From Rhodanobacter sp. L36 (GTDB lineage Bacteria; Pseudomonadota; Gammaproteobacteria; Xanthomonadales; Rhodanobacteraceae), in contig NZ_LMUV01000003.1 of assembly GCF_009765755.1 (NCBI RefSeq), positions 258,402 through 322,401 of the forward strand: a stretch of DNA of 64,000 bases. The letters run 5' to 3'. The notes under the pieces are model-generated. The model was not told the DNA's origin. It was given only the letters and a program-made list of their open reading frames with translations, and searched no databases. The translations under genes were made by a program, and so were the position numbers. This document shows, one piece after another, positions 17,558-26,900 of this stretch. Position 1 is the first letter of the stretch, and every line of letters begins with the position of its first letter.

Positions 17558-19597
17558 TCAACCACCGTTTGTGTCGGCGACCAGCAGCTGCTGGAAGCGT
17601 GGGTCCTGGCGCAACGGATCCCACAGCGGGTCCGTTTTCAGCACGGCCTGCGAGATGACGATCCCGTGGCCGGGCGTCGCGAAGACTTTCTGCAGGGTGG
17701 CGAGGGCGGCGTCCTGCTGGCCCAGCGTCAGCTGAACCACGGCGCCGCGGTAAAGCGAGCGCGATTTCACCGCGGCGCGTGGCAGCAGCTTCATGGCGGC
17801 GTCCATCTGCTGCAAGGCGTCGTCGCTGCGGCCCAGCCGCGCGAGTACCAGCGCCCAGTCGGAATGGAAATCCGCCTTGCCGCTCAACTCGGGGTTGCCC
17901 ATCGACCGGCGCGACCATGCATCCAGCATGAGCAGGTAGGGCCTGGCCTTTTCCACACCGCCGGCTGCGTATTCGACGTCGGCCTGCAGCCGCGTGATGG
18001 CGATTTTTTCCGCGTCATTGCCGCCGTGCATGCCGGCCACCAGCGTGCGCGCGGTGGCGTAGTCGCGCTGCATCAGCAGCAACGGCACGCGCCTCGCATC
18101 GATGGTGGCGCGGTTCGGCACGTTGAGCGGAATCGATTCCAGAACGCCGAGCGCGGTGGCCGCATTGCCGCTGTCCCACAGCTCGATGCTGCTCATCAAC
18201 GCGTACGTGGTGAGATCGTCCGGCTTGATCGCCAGTGCGCGGCGAACGGCTTCGCGCGCGCCGGCGTAATCGCCATTGGCCGCATGCGCCAGCGCAACCA
18301 ACCGGGACAGCACGGCATCGTTGGGCTTGAGCGTCAGTGCGCGTTCCATCTGCGTCGCGCCGGACACGAAATCACCCTGGTTCTGATCGACATCGGCCAG
18401 CAGGCGATAGGCGTAAGCATCGTTGGGGCGCAAATCCAGCGCGCGTTGTGCATGCGTGCGCGCGCCATCCACATCGAACACGCCGTACAGATCGATCACC
18501 GACATGGCCAGGTGCGCCTCGGGCAGGTCGGGCTGCAAGGTCAGCGCGCGCTGCGCATTCTGCTGCGCCGCCTGCAACGTGGCGGACTGGCCAAACGTAG
18601 TGGGCTGAGTTTCGTCACGCCACGCCCACAGTTGCGCCCAGGCGAGGTCTGCCCAGGCGAGCGCGAATTGCGGATCGAGCGCCACGGCCTGCTGGAAACC
18701 GGCAATCGCTTCGGGACTGGCGTCCTCATGATTGTTGTCGGTGTCCTGCGTGTGCTTGGCCCAGAGGTAAGCGTCATACGCTTTCGGGTTGCGTGTGGGC
18801 ACGGCGATCACTGCCTCCGCCTGCGATGGCGACAGTGTGGCCTTGAGCGCGCTGGCGATTTTCCCGGCGACTTCGCCCTCGACGCCGAAAATGTTTTCGA
18901 GCGTGCGCTGGTAACTTTCGGCCCACAGGTGGTTGTCGGTGCGCGCGTCGATCAGCTGCACGTTGATCAACACCGAGTTGCCGGCCTTCTGCACGCTGCC
19001 TTCGAGAATCGCCGCCACGCCGAGTTGTTGCGCGATGATTTTCAAGTCGTCCGGGTGGCTCGCATACTTCATCGTCGAGGTGCGCGATATCACCTTGAGC
19101 TCGCCGATGTCCGCCAGCCTGGTCAGGATCAGATCCTGCATGCCGTCGGCGAAATACTGGTTGCCCTTGTCCTCGCTGAGATTCTCGAATGGCAGGACGG
19201 CAATGGATTTCGCGGGGATGCTGTTGACGACGGCTGCCGACGACGCGGCGACGATATCCGGTGTGGCGGAACTGCCCGAAGCCATGGTCGCTTTCGATGA
19301 CGTGCCAGCTACGCGCCACAGCAGCACCGCACCAAAGCCGAGCACCAGCGCAATGATCACCAGCTCCGTGCCCGTCACGCGCTGGCGTGCCTGTTCGCCG
19401 TGATACCAGGCCAGCAGCAGCGTGATGACGAAGCCGATGCAGATGACGATGATCAAAATGCGCTCGATCGCATCTGGCCATCCAAATCGTTGCGCCACGA
19501 TGTCGACGCCCTGCAGCAACGCGAATGCCGCCGCCACGTAGGCCAGCGTCCACTGCACCATCTTGCGTTGCTTCAATCGTTGCCAGAGCGTTGTCAT
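17558..19597 (-). CDS. TolB-like/TPR membrane protein, third gene of paralogous operon
   Basis: 679 aa. Residues about 1-110 carry three hydrophobic segments (WTLAYVAAAFALLQGV, ILIIVICIGFVITLLLAWY, LVIIALVLGFGAVLLW). Next comes a TolB-N-terminal-like domain (COG5616 type), KSIAVLPFENLSEDKGNQYF through NDHLW-type sequence near residue 260, and then about 400 residues of TPR repeats ending in WDPLRQDPRFQQLL. In other bacteria this domain pair sits behind winged-helix DNA-binding or adenylate-cyclase domains; here the output domain is replaced by a membrane anchor. The C-terminal part is probably periplasmic, a scaffold or sensor by inference. The ATG at 19597 starts 43 nt after the second paralogue's stop. 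Confidence 0.78.
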   Translation of the reverse strand: MTTLWQRLKQRKMVQWTLAYVAAAFALLQGVDIVAQRFGWPDAIERILIIVICIGFVITLLLAWYHGEQARQRVTGTELVIIALVLGFGAVLLWRVAGTSSKATMASGSSATPDIVAASSAAVVNSIPAKSIAVLPFENLSEDKGNQYFADGMQDLILTRLADIGELKVISRTSTMKYASHPDDLKIIAQQLGVAAILEGSVQKAGNSVLINVQLIDARTDNHLWAESYQRTLENIFGVEGEVAGKIASALKATLSPSQAEAVIAVPTRNPKAYDAYLWAKHTQDTDNNHEDASPEAIAGFQQAVALDPQFALAWADLAWAQLWAWRDETQPTTFGQSATLQAAQQNAQRALTLQPDLPEAHLAMSVIDLYGVFDVDGARTHAQRALDLRPNDAYAYRLLADVDQNQGDFVSGATQMERALTLKPNDAVLSRLVALAHAANGDYAGAREAVRRALAIKPDDLTTYALMSSIELWDSGNAATALGVLESIPLNVPNRATIDARRVPLLLMQRDYATARTLVAGMHGGNDAEKIAITRLQADVEYAAGGVEKARPYLLMLDAWSRRSMGNPELSGKADFHSDWALVLARLGRSDDALQQMDAAMKLLPRAAVKSRSLYRGAVVQLTLGQQDAALATLQKVFATPGHGIVISQAVLKTDPLWDPLRQDPRFQQLLVADTNGG

Positions 19598-19640
19598 CGA
19601 TGCCGGCCTTTTGAAAATGCGTCGTGCATCGGAGCGCGAG

Positions 19641-21758
19641 TCATGGCGTGGTTCCGGCCTGTGGAAGCTCAGCAGATGCGGCCAGTAGCGCCACGAATGA
19701 CGGATCGTTGCGAATCGGATCCCATGCCGCATGCTGTCGCAGCAACGCCGGGCTGATGGCCAGACCGCTACCCGGAGCCTGCAGAAGTTTCTGCAGCAAG
19801 GCCGTGGCTTGCGCAGCGTTGCCGAAGTGTGCGAATACCTGTGCCTTGTTGACGATGTAGACGGGTAGCCGATAGTGATCCAGCAAACTCGATGACGTTG
19901 CGGCCAATGCCAGTGTCTTGTCGGCTGCCTGCAGCGCCGCGGCCTGATCGCCCAGGTTCATTTCGATCTGCGCGAGCCGCATGTAAAGGCGCGCGGTACT
20001 CGGGTGCACCTGCAATGCCGCGAACACTAGTTCACGTGCGTGCTGCAAGGACGCCTGACCTTGGGCCTTGCGGCCCGCACCCAGTTGCGCGATGCCGATG
20101 ATCACATCGCGACCTCCCGCAGAGGCGTAACTGGTATCCGTGGGCGTGTCTTGCAGCACTCGCAACGCCGACGCCGGATCACGTCGGGAGTACAGGAAAA
20201 AATACGCGAGGTCCGTGCCCCTGATCGGGTCCTGCGCGACCATCAATTCCAGTTGTTGCTGTGACGCGTCCAGCTGTCCCTGGATTTCGAAAATATTCGA
20301 CAGCACATTGCGCACCACCAAGTCGCGAGGGTTGATGACAAGGCCAGCCTGTGCGGTATTCGCGGCATCGGCATATCGACGGTTCGCCGCATCGATGCTG
20401 GCGGACCATTGATAGTGATGGCTGTTGCGGGGATCCAGCTGCATCGAACGTCTTGCTTCGCTGGCAGCCCGACTCCAATCGCCGGCGGCAGCAAAATCCT
20501 GCGCCAGTTTTTCCGCAAGGTCAGCGTCGTTCGGTGCGAGTTGTCGCGCGATGCCGAACTGTTCCAGTGCCTGATCGTTCTTGCCTTGCGCGAGCATGAT
20601 CAACCCGAATGTCTTGTGCGCTTCGGCAAGTTCGGGTTGCAGTTGCAAAGCCTTGTGCACATTGTCCAGCGCGCCGCCACGCAGCTGTGGCGTGTCGATC
20701 ATCTGATTCATCACCAGCGCGTTCTGCATTTTCGCCAGCGTCGCGTAAGCCAGTGCAAATTGCGGATCGTCCGCGACCGCCTGTTGCAGATAGGCAATGG
20801 CCTGTTCCGCACGCTCGGGCCGGGCATCGCCTTGATAGAACCGCTCGATCTCGTCGTTGGCTTTGAGATACAACGCGTAGGCATCGGGATTGGTCGTCGG
20901 CGCCCTGGCTACTGCGGCAGCTTCTTTCGGCGACAGCCTGGCCTGCAGCGCGTCGGCAATCTTGACCGCGACCTCGCCTTCGACGCCGAAGATGTTGTCG
21001 AGCGAGCGCTGGTAGCTTTCGGCCCAGAGATGGTTGTCGGTTTGCGCATCGATCAGCTGCACGTTGATCAAGACCTGATTGCCGGATTTCTGCACGCTGC
21101 CTTCCAGCACGCTCGCCACGTCCAGTTGCTGCGCGATCAGTTTGAGGTTTTCCGGTTTGCTGCCGTACTCCAAAGTGGAGGTGCGCGAGATCACCTTGAG
21201 ATCGCCGATCTCGGCCAGCTTGGTCAGGATCATGTCCTGCATGCCGCTGGCGAAGTACGCGTTGTCCTTTTCGGCGGACAGATTCTCGAACGGCAGCACG
21301 GCGATGGATTTGGAGGGTGCGGCCAACGGTGTTGCGCTGACCGACGAAGCATTCGCGGGCATGTCCGCGACGTCGTGGGCGGCAGCACGATGCGGCGTCA
21401 ACAGAAACTTGTCGACGCCGAAATACAGCACCGCCAGCACCAGCACCGCGACAATCGCGCGATTCATTCGCGTAGCGGTGTGGATCTGTGTCGTTGCAGG
21501 TTGCGCTTGAACCTCGCCGTCGTCGTGCTGCAGTCCTTGCGGCGTGCGCTCGAATATCCAGGCGAGGATCAGCGCTGGAACGAAGCCGATTGCCAGCACG
21601 ATCACCACACTGCGCGCGATCCACTCCGGCGCGCCGAACATCGGCAGCACCGTGCCGATCACTTGCGTGACGAGCCACGCCGCAACGAGATACAGCCCGG
21701 CAACGCGGATCACGTTACGACGTTTGAGTTCGTCGAAGAATGAGCGCCCGATGCTCAC
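19641..21758 (-). CDS. TolB-like/TPR membrane protein, second gene of paralogous operon
   Basis: 705 aa. It opens with FFDELKRRNVIRVAGLYLVA, the N-terminal helix common to this membrane class, followed by two further spans (VVIVLAIGFVPALILAWIFE and AIVAVLVLAVLYFGV). The TolB-like domain follows (SIAVLPFENLSAEKDNAYFA, SGMQDMILTKLAEIGDLKVI), then TPR repeats to the end. The TolB-like region is much closer to the third gene than to the first, at both protein and DNA level. Its ATG overlaps the stop of the first paralogue (ATGA), showing translational coupling. Function unknown; the architecture suggests a membrane-tethered protein-protein interaction platform. Confidence 0.78.
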   Translation of the reverse strand: MSIGRSFFDELKRRNVIRVAGLYLVAAWLVTQVIGTVLPMFGAPEWIARSVVIVLAIGFVPALILAWIFERTPQGLQHDDGEVQAQPATTQIHTATRMNRAIVAVLVLAVLYFGVDKFLLTPHRAAAHDVADMPANASSVSATPLAAPSKSIAVLPFENLSAEKDNAYFASGMQDMILTKLAEIGDLKVISRTSTLEYGSKPENLKLIAQQLDVASVLEGSVQKSGNQVLINVQLIDAQTDNHLWAESYQRSLDNIFGVEGEVAVKIADALQARLSPKEAAAVARAPTTNPDAYALYLKANDEIERFYQGDARPERAEQAIAYLQQAVADDPQFALAYATLAKMQNALVMNQMIDTPQLRGGALDNVHKALQLQPELAEAHKTFGLIMLAQGKNDQALEQFGIARQLAPNDADLAEKLAQDFAAAGDWSRAASEARRSMQLDPRNSHHYQWSASIDAANRRYADAANTAQAGLVINPRDLVVRNVLSNIFEIQGQLDASQQQLELMVAQDPIRGTDLAYFFLYSRRDPASALRVLQDTPTDTSYASAGGRDVIIGIAQLGAGRKAQGQASLQHARELVFAALQVHPSTARLYMRLAQIEMNLGDQAAALQAADKTLALAATSSSLLDHYRLPVYIVNKAQVFAHFGNAAQATALLQKLLQAPGSGLAISPALLRQHAAWDPIRNDPSFVALLAASAELPQAGTTP

Positions 21759-23521
21759 GGCAGCGCCTTGGCTTCGGTCGTGATCGGCAATCCGACTTTC
21801 TTGCAGAACGCGGCGAAGCGCGGGTCGTCGCGGTAACGCAGGATGTATGGATCAACCAGCAGACCGGCGACGCCCGGATCGCGCACGGCCCATGCACGAT
21901 CCAGCCAGGCGAAAGTATGGTCCGCATCGCGGCGCAAGGCATACACGTCGGCAATCTGGTACGGCGCCTGGGTGGCGTCCTTGTCGATCAGGTTTTTCAA
22001 TGCGGCATCGGCTGCCGTGTGATCACCGCCGACCTGCTGCGCGAGTGCCAGTGCGACGTCCTGCCAGTCGCCCGGCGGTTCCTGCCGCGCGGCGGTGAGT
22101 GCAGCCTTCGCGTCGCCACGCTGAATCTCGATGGTCGTCAATGTGACGTGGAATGTGACCGCCGCGGGTTGCAACTCGATCGCCTTGCGAACTGCCGGTT
22201 CGGCTTCGTCAGGACGGCCGAGGCCGGAAAGGTAGCCACCGAGCGAGACGTGAAAGTCCGCATTCAACGGGTTGGTCACCAGCGCCCGTCGCGTCAGCGC
22301 GACGGCCTGCTCAGGTTGACCCAGCGTTGCCTGCAGAAAGCCCAGGTTGAACAGCGCCACGCCATCGGTGGGTGTCAGTTGCAGCGCACGGCGATACTCG
22401 ATTTGCGCGCCGGCCAAATCGAAATCAGCCCAGATGAGCAGATGGCCATGCGCTGCATGCGCCGCCGCCAGATTCGGCTGCAGCGCCAGCGCCGTGGTCA
22501 CTGCCGCACGCGATTGTGCATAGGCCTGCTGCGCCTGCGTGCCGCCGAGGTATCCACCGGCAACACCGGCCCACGCAGCCGAAAGCTCGGACCAGGCCAG
22601 CGCATAGTCCGGATCAAGGCGTGTCGCAGTGGTGTAAGAGTCGATGGCCTTGCGCCAGTCGACCTCGGTGCCGCGCGCGAAATAAAATTTGCCTTGCAGG
22701 TAGGCGTTGTAGGCCGCGAGATTGCCGCTGCGTGGACGGTCGGCCTGCGCGGCATGGTCGTCGGCCAGCAATCGGGTCTTGAGTTCGTCGGCAACGGCCT
22801 GGGTGATTTCGTCCTGCAGCTTGAACAGGTCGGCATACGGCCGGTCGTATTGCTGCGACCACAGCGTGCTGCCGTCGTCGGCGTTCACCAGTTCCGCGCT
22901 GATGCGCACTTCGTCGCCCGCGCGCCGCACGCTGCCTTCCAGCAGATGTGCCACGCCGAGTTTCGCGCCGATGGCCTTTGCATCGTCCTTGCTGTCGCGG
23001 AACTGGAACGACGAATTGCGGCTGATCACTTTCAGGCCGTTGAATTGCGACAACGCGTTGATCAGGTCTTCGGACAGGCCATCGGAAAAATATTGCTGCG
23101 CGGGATCGCCGCTCTCGTTGCTGAGTGGCAGCACGGCGATGGACGGATTGGAGGGAGACGCAACGCCCGTGTTCGGACGAACGACGAAGCGATCGGTCAG
23201 CAGCAACACCACCGCGGCGGCGAGCACGCCGATGATCCAGAAGTCCAGCTTGCGACCGTTGGAATGCGCAGTGGAATCATCCGAAGCGATGTCGCTTTCG
23301 CGCTTCAGGCCACTCGGCGTGAACTCGTAGAACCAGGCGAACGTCAACCAGAGCGGAAAGCCGATCACCGCGGCGACCAGGAACCATCGCGTCGTCCAGT
23401 CGGGCAGGCCGAGCGAAGGGCCGAGCTGCGCGATGCCTTGCGCCAGCGCCCATACCGCGCCCGCATACAGCACGCCCGCACGCAGCACGTTGCGACGTTT
23501 GAGTTCGGCGAAGATCTTCAT
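21755..23521 (-). CDS. TolB-like/TPR membrane protein, first gene of paralogous operon
   Basis: 588 aa. It starts MKIFAELKRRNVLRAGVLYA, with three membrane segments in the first 120 residues, then a TolB-like domain (SIAVLPLSNESGDPAQQYFS, LLEGSVRRAGDEVRISAELV) and TPR repeats. It is the most diverged of the three paralogues and resembles the corresponding region of cyclase-linked TolB/TPR proteins, though no cyclase domain is present. The start is the ATG at 23521, where homology with the second gene begins; longer in-frame sequence to 23689 looks non-coding. Promoter presumably within the 396-nt gap upstream. No function can be assigned. Confidence 0.78.
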   Translation of the reverse strand: MKIFAELKRRNVLRAGVLYAGAVWALAQGIAQLGPSLGLPDWTTRWFLVAAVIGFPLWLTFAWFYEFTPSGLKRESDIASDDSTAHSNGRKLDFWIIGVLAAAVVLLLTDRFVVRPNTGVASPSNPSIAVLPLSNESGDPAQQYFSDGLSEDLINALSQFNGLKVISRNSSFQFRDSKDDAKAIGAKLGVAHLLEGSVRRAGDEVRISAELVNADDGSTLWSQQYDRPYADLFKLQDEITQAVADELKTRLLADDHAAQADRPRSGNLAAYNAYLQGKFYFARGTEVDWRKAIDSYTTATRLDPDYALAWSELSAAWAGVAGGYLGGTQAQQAYAQSRAAVTTALALQPNLAAAHAAHGHLLIWADFDLAGAQIEYRRALQLTPTDGVALFNLGFLQATLGQPEQAVALTRRALVTNPLNADFHVSLGGYLSGLGRPDEAEPAVRKAIELQPAAVTFHVTLTTIEIQRGDAKAALTAARQEPPGDWQDVALALAQQVGGDHTAADAALKNLIDKDATQAPYQIADVYALRRDADHTFAWLDRAWAVRDPGVAGLLVDPYILRYRDDPRFAAFCKKVGLPITTEAKALP

Positions 23522-23917
23522 TGGCGGATGCGCGCTTCGATGGGCGTATTTCGACGAAGCACCAGGGCAAATAGCGTGGTGATGGTCATCGCGGTGACGA
23601 GACGGGAATGAATGAAACACCGGTCGATCGCACCGATATGTCATGCAGGTCTTGTGGTTTATCCAACACCGAAAGGTGTCGCCGTGCACGCATGAAGCGT
23701 CCCCCTGACGGCTTGTACTGCGCCAGATTAGCGATTTTTCAGCAGGGTGTCATGGATGTGGTGGTGGACGAAGAGATTCGCGCATTCGCATCGCGCGATA
23801 AAGCCTTGCTCTTCATTCCCGTATGTCATCGCGACTTTCCATTCAAGCGACAACCGCAGGGAGACCATGGATCGCATCGGTGTGGTTGCGACAGGCAACC
23901 ACACCGTTGACCGGAGC
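23522..23917. other. 396-nt intergenic region between TolB/TPR operon and darP
   Basis: No convincing gene. It must hold the promoter of the minus-strand TolB/TPR operon and the 3' end of the darP transcript. Next to darP is a 12-bp inverted repeat, 23878-23889 with 23895-23906 and a 5-nt loop, positioned like a transcription terminator but without a U-run. A short hairpin with ACACC/GGTGT arms lies near 23665-23680. I could not pick a convincing -35/-10 pair. Confidence 0.5.
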
Positions 23918-24511
23918 TCAGCGCCGTTCGCTTTCGCTGTTGCTGTGGTCTTCGCCGTCGTCGGCAACGTCTACCCTGATTGCGGCCAAGTCCTTCAGCA
24001 ACTGGAAGATCTCTCGATACGCGCGCGGCGGCTTGTTCGGCGTTTCTTTTTCGAGCCGTGCCTTGCGGATCAGCGAGCGAAGATGTTGGCGATCGACCTG
24101 CGGATTGTCGTTGATGAGTTCCGAGAACGCGGTTTCGTCCTCGCTGATCAAACGCTCGCGCGTTGCTTCCAGCCGATGCATGGCGGCGTTTTCCTGCCGC
24201 TGCTTCTCGCGGTTTTCTCCAAGCTCGGCACGCACCGAGGCGAAGATTTCCTCTTCGTAGCGGCGCATGACCTTGGCCAGAAACGCGAGCTGCCGCTTGC
24301 GCGCGATATGCGCGGTGATATTGCGCGTGCGGGTGATTTCCTCGCGCACTTCGTCGGGCAATTCGAGCTTGGCCAGACGGCTCGGCTGCATCTCGACCAG
24401 CTGGCTGGCAAGCGCCAGCACGGCGAGTGCTTCGCGACGCTGCTGCGTGCGGCTGGGGCCGTAGTCGGCTTCGTCGAGTTCGGTCTGGTTGCGGCTGCGG
24501 CTCGGGCTCAC
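23918..24511 (-). CDS. darP: Dual-action ribosomal maturation protein DarP (YjgA)
   Basis: 197 aa, basic and acidic, all-helical. It is the DUF615/YjgA family that associates with the 50S subunit and promotes peptidyl-transferase-centre maturation. Diagnostic blocks are PSRTQQRREALAVLALASQL, KRQLAFLAKVMR and RQHLRSLIRKARLEK. The divergent location next to pmbA is the classical yjgA-pmbA arrangement. Here a DUF1653 gene lies between them, 27 nt upstream of darP on the same strand, so the two are probably cotranscribed. Confidence 0.92.
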   Translation of the reverse strand: MSPSRSRNQTELDEADYGPSRTQQRREALAVLALASQLVEMQPSRLAKLELPDEVREEITRTRNITAHIARKRQLAFLAKVMRRYEEEIFASVRAELGENREKQRQENAAMHRLEATRERLISEDETAFSELINDNPQVDRQHLRSLIRKARLEKETPNKPPRAYREIFQLLKDLAAIRVDVADDGEDHSNSESERR

Positions 24512-24538
24512 GGTTTCATTTCCAGAATGCGATGTGGA

Positions 24539-24775
24539 TCAGGCGCGCGGTTCGTCGCCGGGGTCGGTCTGTTCAAGCACGAAACGGGCGATCGGTTCAC
24601 CATCGAGCTCGATGGTTTCGCAGAACATCGCCGAAGGACGCACCCACAGGCCGTGTTCGCCATACAACGCCTGATAGACCACCAGCGGTTCCATCGTTTC
24701 GCTGTGATGGGCCGTGCCCAACACGCGATAACGCTGGCCTTTGTAGTGACGGTAGATGCCGGCGACAGGCTGCAT
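24539..24775 (-). CDS. DUF1653 domain protein
   Basis: Small 78 aa protein made entirely of the DUF1653 domain: GIYRHYKGQRYRVLGTAHHS near the start, then MEPLVVYQALYGEHGLWVRP and MFCETIELDG. The family is widespread, with no established function; its compact beta-rich, SH3-like appearance is inference. The ATG at 24775 has GGAG at 7-nt spacing; an in-frame ATG eight codons upstream (24799) has no clear ribosome-binding site. It precedes darP by 27 nt on the same strand and is divergent from pmbA. Confidence 0.82.
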   Translation of the reverse strand: MQPVAGIYRHYKGQRYRVLGTAHHSETMEPLVVYQALYGEHGLWVRPSAMFCETIELDGEPIARFVLEQTDPGDEPRA

Positions 24776-24881
24776 GGCTTGGCTCCGCTGCTCTTTCATT
24801 GCGCCGCGATGACCCCATTTCAGGCGATCGGGCGGTGGTGAACCGCTTATTCTACTCGTTCAACCCATCAGGAAGCCCCAC

Positions 24882-26264
24882 GTGAGCCAAGTTGTCGTCA
24901 GCCACGGTTCCAATCCGAAAAATTCCAGCCACGCCGAACTCGATCGCCTGGCCGGCCTCGCCGAGGACGTGATCCGTCGCGCGCGCGCCGCCGGCGCCAG
25001 CCAGGCCGAAGTCGCCGCCAGCATCGACACCGGTCTGAGCGTGAATGTGCGGTTGGGCGAAGTGGAGACGGTCGAGCACACGCGCGATCGTGGCTTCGGC
25101 CTCACCGTGTACTTCGGCCAGCGCAAGGGTTCGGCGAGCACCGCAGACCTGCACCCGGATTCGATCCAGGCCACGCTCGACCAAGCGTGCGCCATTGCGC
25201 GCTTCACCGAGGAAGATCCCGCTGCCGGGCTCGCGGATGCATCGCGCATGGCGACGTCGTTTCCCGATCTTGATCTGTGGCATCCGTGGGACATCGACAC
25301 CGCGCAGGCGATCGAACTGGGCATCGCCATCGAGGACGCCGGTCGCGCGCATCACGGCATCAGCAATTCCGACGGCGCGAGCGTGCAGGCCGGACAGGGT
25401 CTGTCGGTGTATGCGAATTCGCACGGCTTCGTCGGCCGCGAGCGCGGTACGCGGCATTCGTTGTCACTGGCGCTCATCGCTGGCGACGAAGACGGCATGC
25501 AGCGCGATTACTGGTACGACAGCGTGCGTGCCGCGGGCGATTTCATGAGCGCGAAAGCGCTGGGCGACAAGGCGGCCGAGCGCACGCTGGCGCGCATGGG
25601 CGCGCGCAGTCTATCGACGCGACAGTGCCCGGTCCTGTTTTCGCCGGAGATCGCGCGCGGCCTCATCGGTCATCTGCTCGGTGCCGTGAGTGGCGGTTCG
25701 CTGTATCGACAGGCGAGTTTTCTGCTCGATCACGTCGGCAAGCAGGTGATGCCGGCGTGGCTCAACATCGTCGAGCAGCCGCGCATTCCACGCGGGCAGG
25801 GCTCGGGTAATTTCGATGCGGAAGGCGTGACCACCAGCGACAGGGCACTGGTGGAAAACGGCGTGCTCGCGCGCTACGTGCTCGGCAGTTACTCCGCGCG
25901 CAAGCTCGGGTTGCAGTCCACCGGCAATGCCGGTGGCATCCACAACCTGATCGTCGAAGCCGGCAGCGCCGAGCACGCGCGTGAGGATTTCGCCGGCATG
26001 CTCCGGCGTCTCGGCACCGGGTTGCTGGTGACCGAAGTGATGGGACAGGGTGTGTCCACCGTGACCGGCGACTACTCGCGCGGCGCGGCGGGTTTCTGGG
26101 TCGAGAACGGCCAGATTGCGTATCCCGTCGAGGAGATCACCATCGCGGCAAACCTGCGCGACATGTTCAACGGCATCGCGGCCGTGGGCGCGGATGTCGA
26201 TCGCCGCTCCCATCTGCTGACCGGGTCGATCCTGCTGGAGCGCATGACCGTGGCGGGCGAGTAG
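24882..26264 (+). CDS. pmbA: TldE/PmbA, non-catalytic partner of the TldD protease
   Basis: 460 aa. It resembles TldD overall but lacks the HExxxH zinc site, as expected for the TldE subunit; the heterodimer needs both. Conserved blocks are FGLTVYFGQRKGSASTADL, SGGSLYRQASFLLDHVGKQV and GNAGGIHNLIVEAG, with a C-terminal VTGDYSRGAAGFWVENG. The start codon is GTG at 24882, with AGGAAG 7 nt upstream. Divergent from the DUF1653-darP pair. tldD lies 9 kb upstream on the same strand; the separation of the two genes is normal for gammaproteobacteria. Confidence 0.95.
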   Translation: MSQVVVSHGSNPKNSSHAELDRLAGLAEDVIRRARAAGASQAEVAASIDTGLSVNVRLGEVETVEHTRDRGFGLTVYFGQRKGSASTADLHPDSIQATLDQACAIARFTEEDPAAGLADASRMATSFPDLDLWHPWDIDTAQAIELGIAIEDAGRAHHGISNSDGASVQAGQGLSVYANSHGFVGRERGTRHSLSLALIAGDEDGMQRDYWYDSVRAAGDFMSAKALGDKAAERTLARMGARSLSTRQCPVLFSPEIARGLIGHLLGAVSGGSLYRQASFLLDHVGKQVMPAWLNIVEQPRIPRGQGSGNFDAEGVTTSDRALVENGVLARYVLGSYSARKLGLQSTGNAGGIHNLIVEAGSAEHAREDFAGMLRRLGTGLLVTEVMGQGVSTVTGDYSRGAAGFWVENGQIAYPVEEITIAANLRDMFNGIAAVGADVDRRSHLLTGSILLERMTVAGE

Positions 26265-26351
26265 GTCGGACGTCAGCTTGCGGGTTCTTGCGGCAAGCCG
26301 GAAGATGGTGCCGTTGTTTCCGCGACACACCACCTGAGGAGATCATGATCC

Positions 26352-26741
26352 ATGAGTACACCGTCCGATCAGATTCCACCGTCCGTGCCGCCATCGGAAC
26401 CGGTTGTCGTGCAGTCTTCCACCGACGATCGCAACCTCGCCATGCTCACCCATCTGTCGGGGTTTCTGCTGAGCTTCATCGTGCCGCTCATCGTCTGGCT
26501 GATGCACAAGGACCGACCGGAAAAAGCGTATCTGGTGCGTGAGGCGAAAGAGGCGCTGAACTTCCAGATCACTGTGCTGATCGGCTTCGTGATCTGCGGC
26601 ATCCTCACCGTCATCATCATCGGCGTGTTTCTCACGTGGCTGTTGTGGATCGCCAACCTCGTGTTGTGCATCATCGCTGCGGTGCAGGTGAGTTCGACCG
26701 GCACGTATCGCTATCCGTTTGCGTTGCGCCTGATCAGCTGA
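26352..26741 (+). CDS. DUF4870 (Tic20-like) membrane protein
   Basis: 129 aa with three or four hydrophobic spans: LSGFLLSFIVPLIVWLM, ITVLIGFVICGILTVIIIGV, LTWLLWIANLVLCIIAAV. The signature EAKEALNFQ and the ending YRYPFALRLI match DUF4870, a family of small multispan proteins of unknown function. GAGGAG lies 10 nt upstream of this ATG. A strong terminator follows at 26764, so it is a single-gene unit. A second family member is encoded 160 nt downstream. Confidence 0.85.
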   Translation: MSTPSDQIPPSVPPSEPVVVQSSTDDRNLAMLTHLSGFLLSFIVPLIVWLMHKDRPEKAYLVREAKEALNFQITVLIGFVICGILTVIIIGVFLTWLLWIANLVLCIIAAVQVSSTGTYRYPFALRLIS

Positions 26742-26763
26742 CCGATCGGTGCTCGCAGAATGG

Positions 26764-26790
26764 AAGCCCGCGCATGCGGGCTTTTATTTT
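26764..26790 (+). terminator. Rho-independent terminator after DUF4870 gene 1
   Basis: 8-bp GC-rich stem (26764-26771 with 26776-26783), GCAT loop, then a T-rich tail TTTTATTTTT type run to 26790. Confidence 0.88.
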
Positions 26791-26900
26791 TCGGCTTCCA
26801 CTGCACCGCTATGGTCATCCGTGAAACGGCAGGCTAGCCTAGCGGGCGTGCCCGAACGAGGCGCGCAGCACTTTCACATCGGAACATGGAGGCTTATCGA

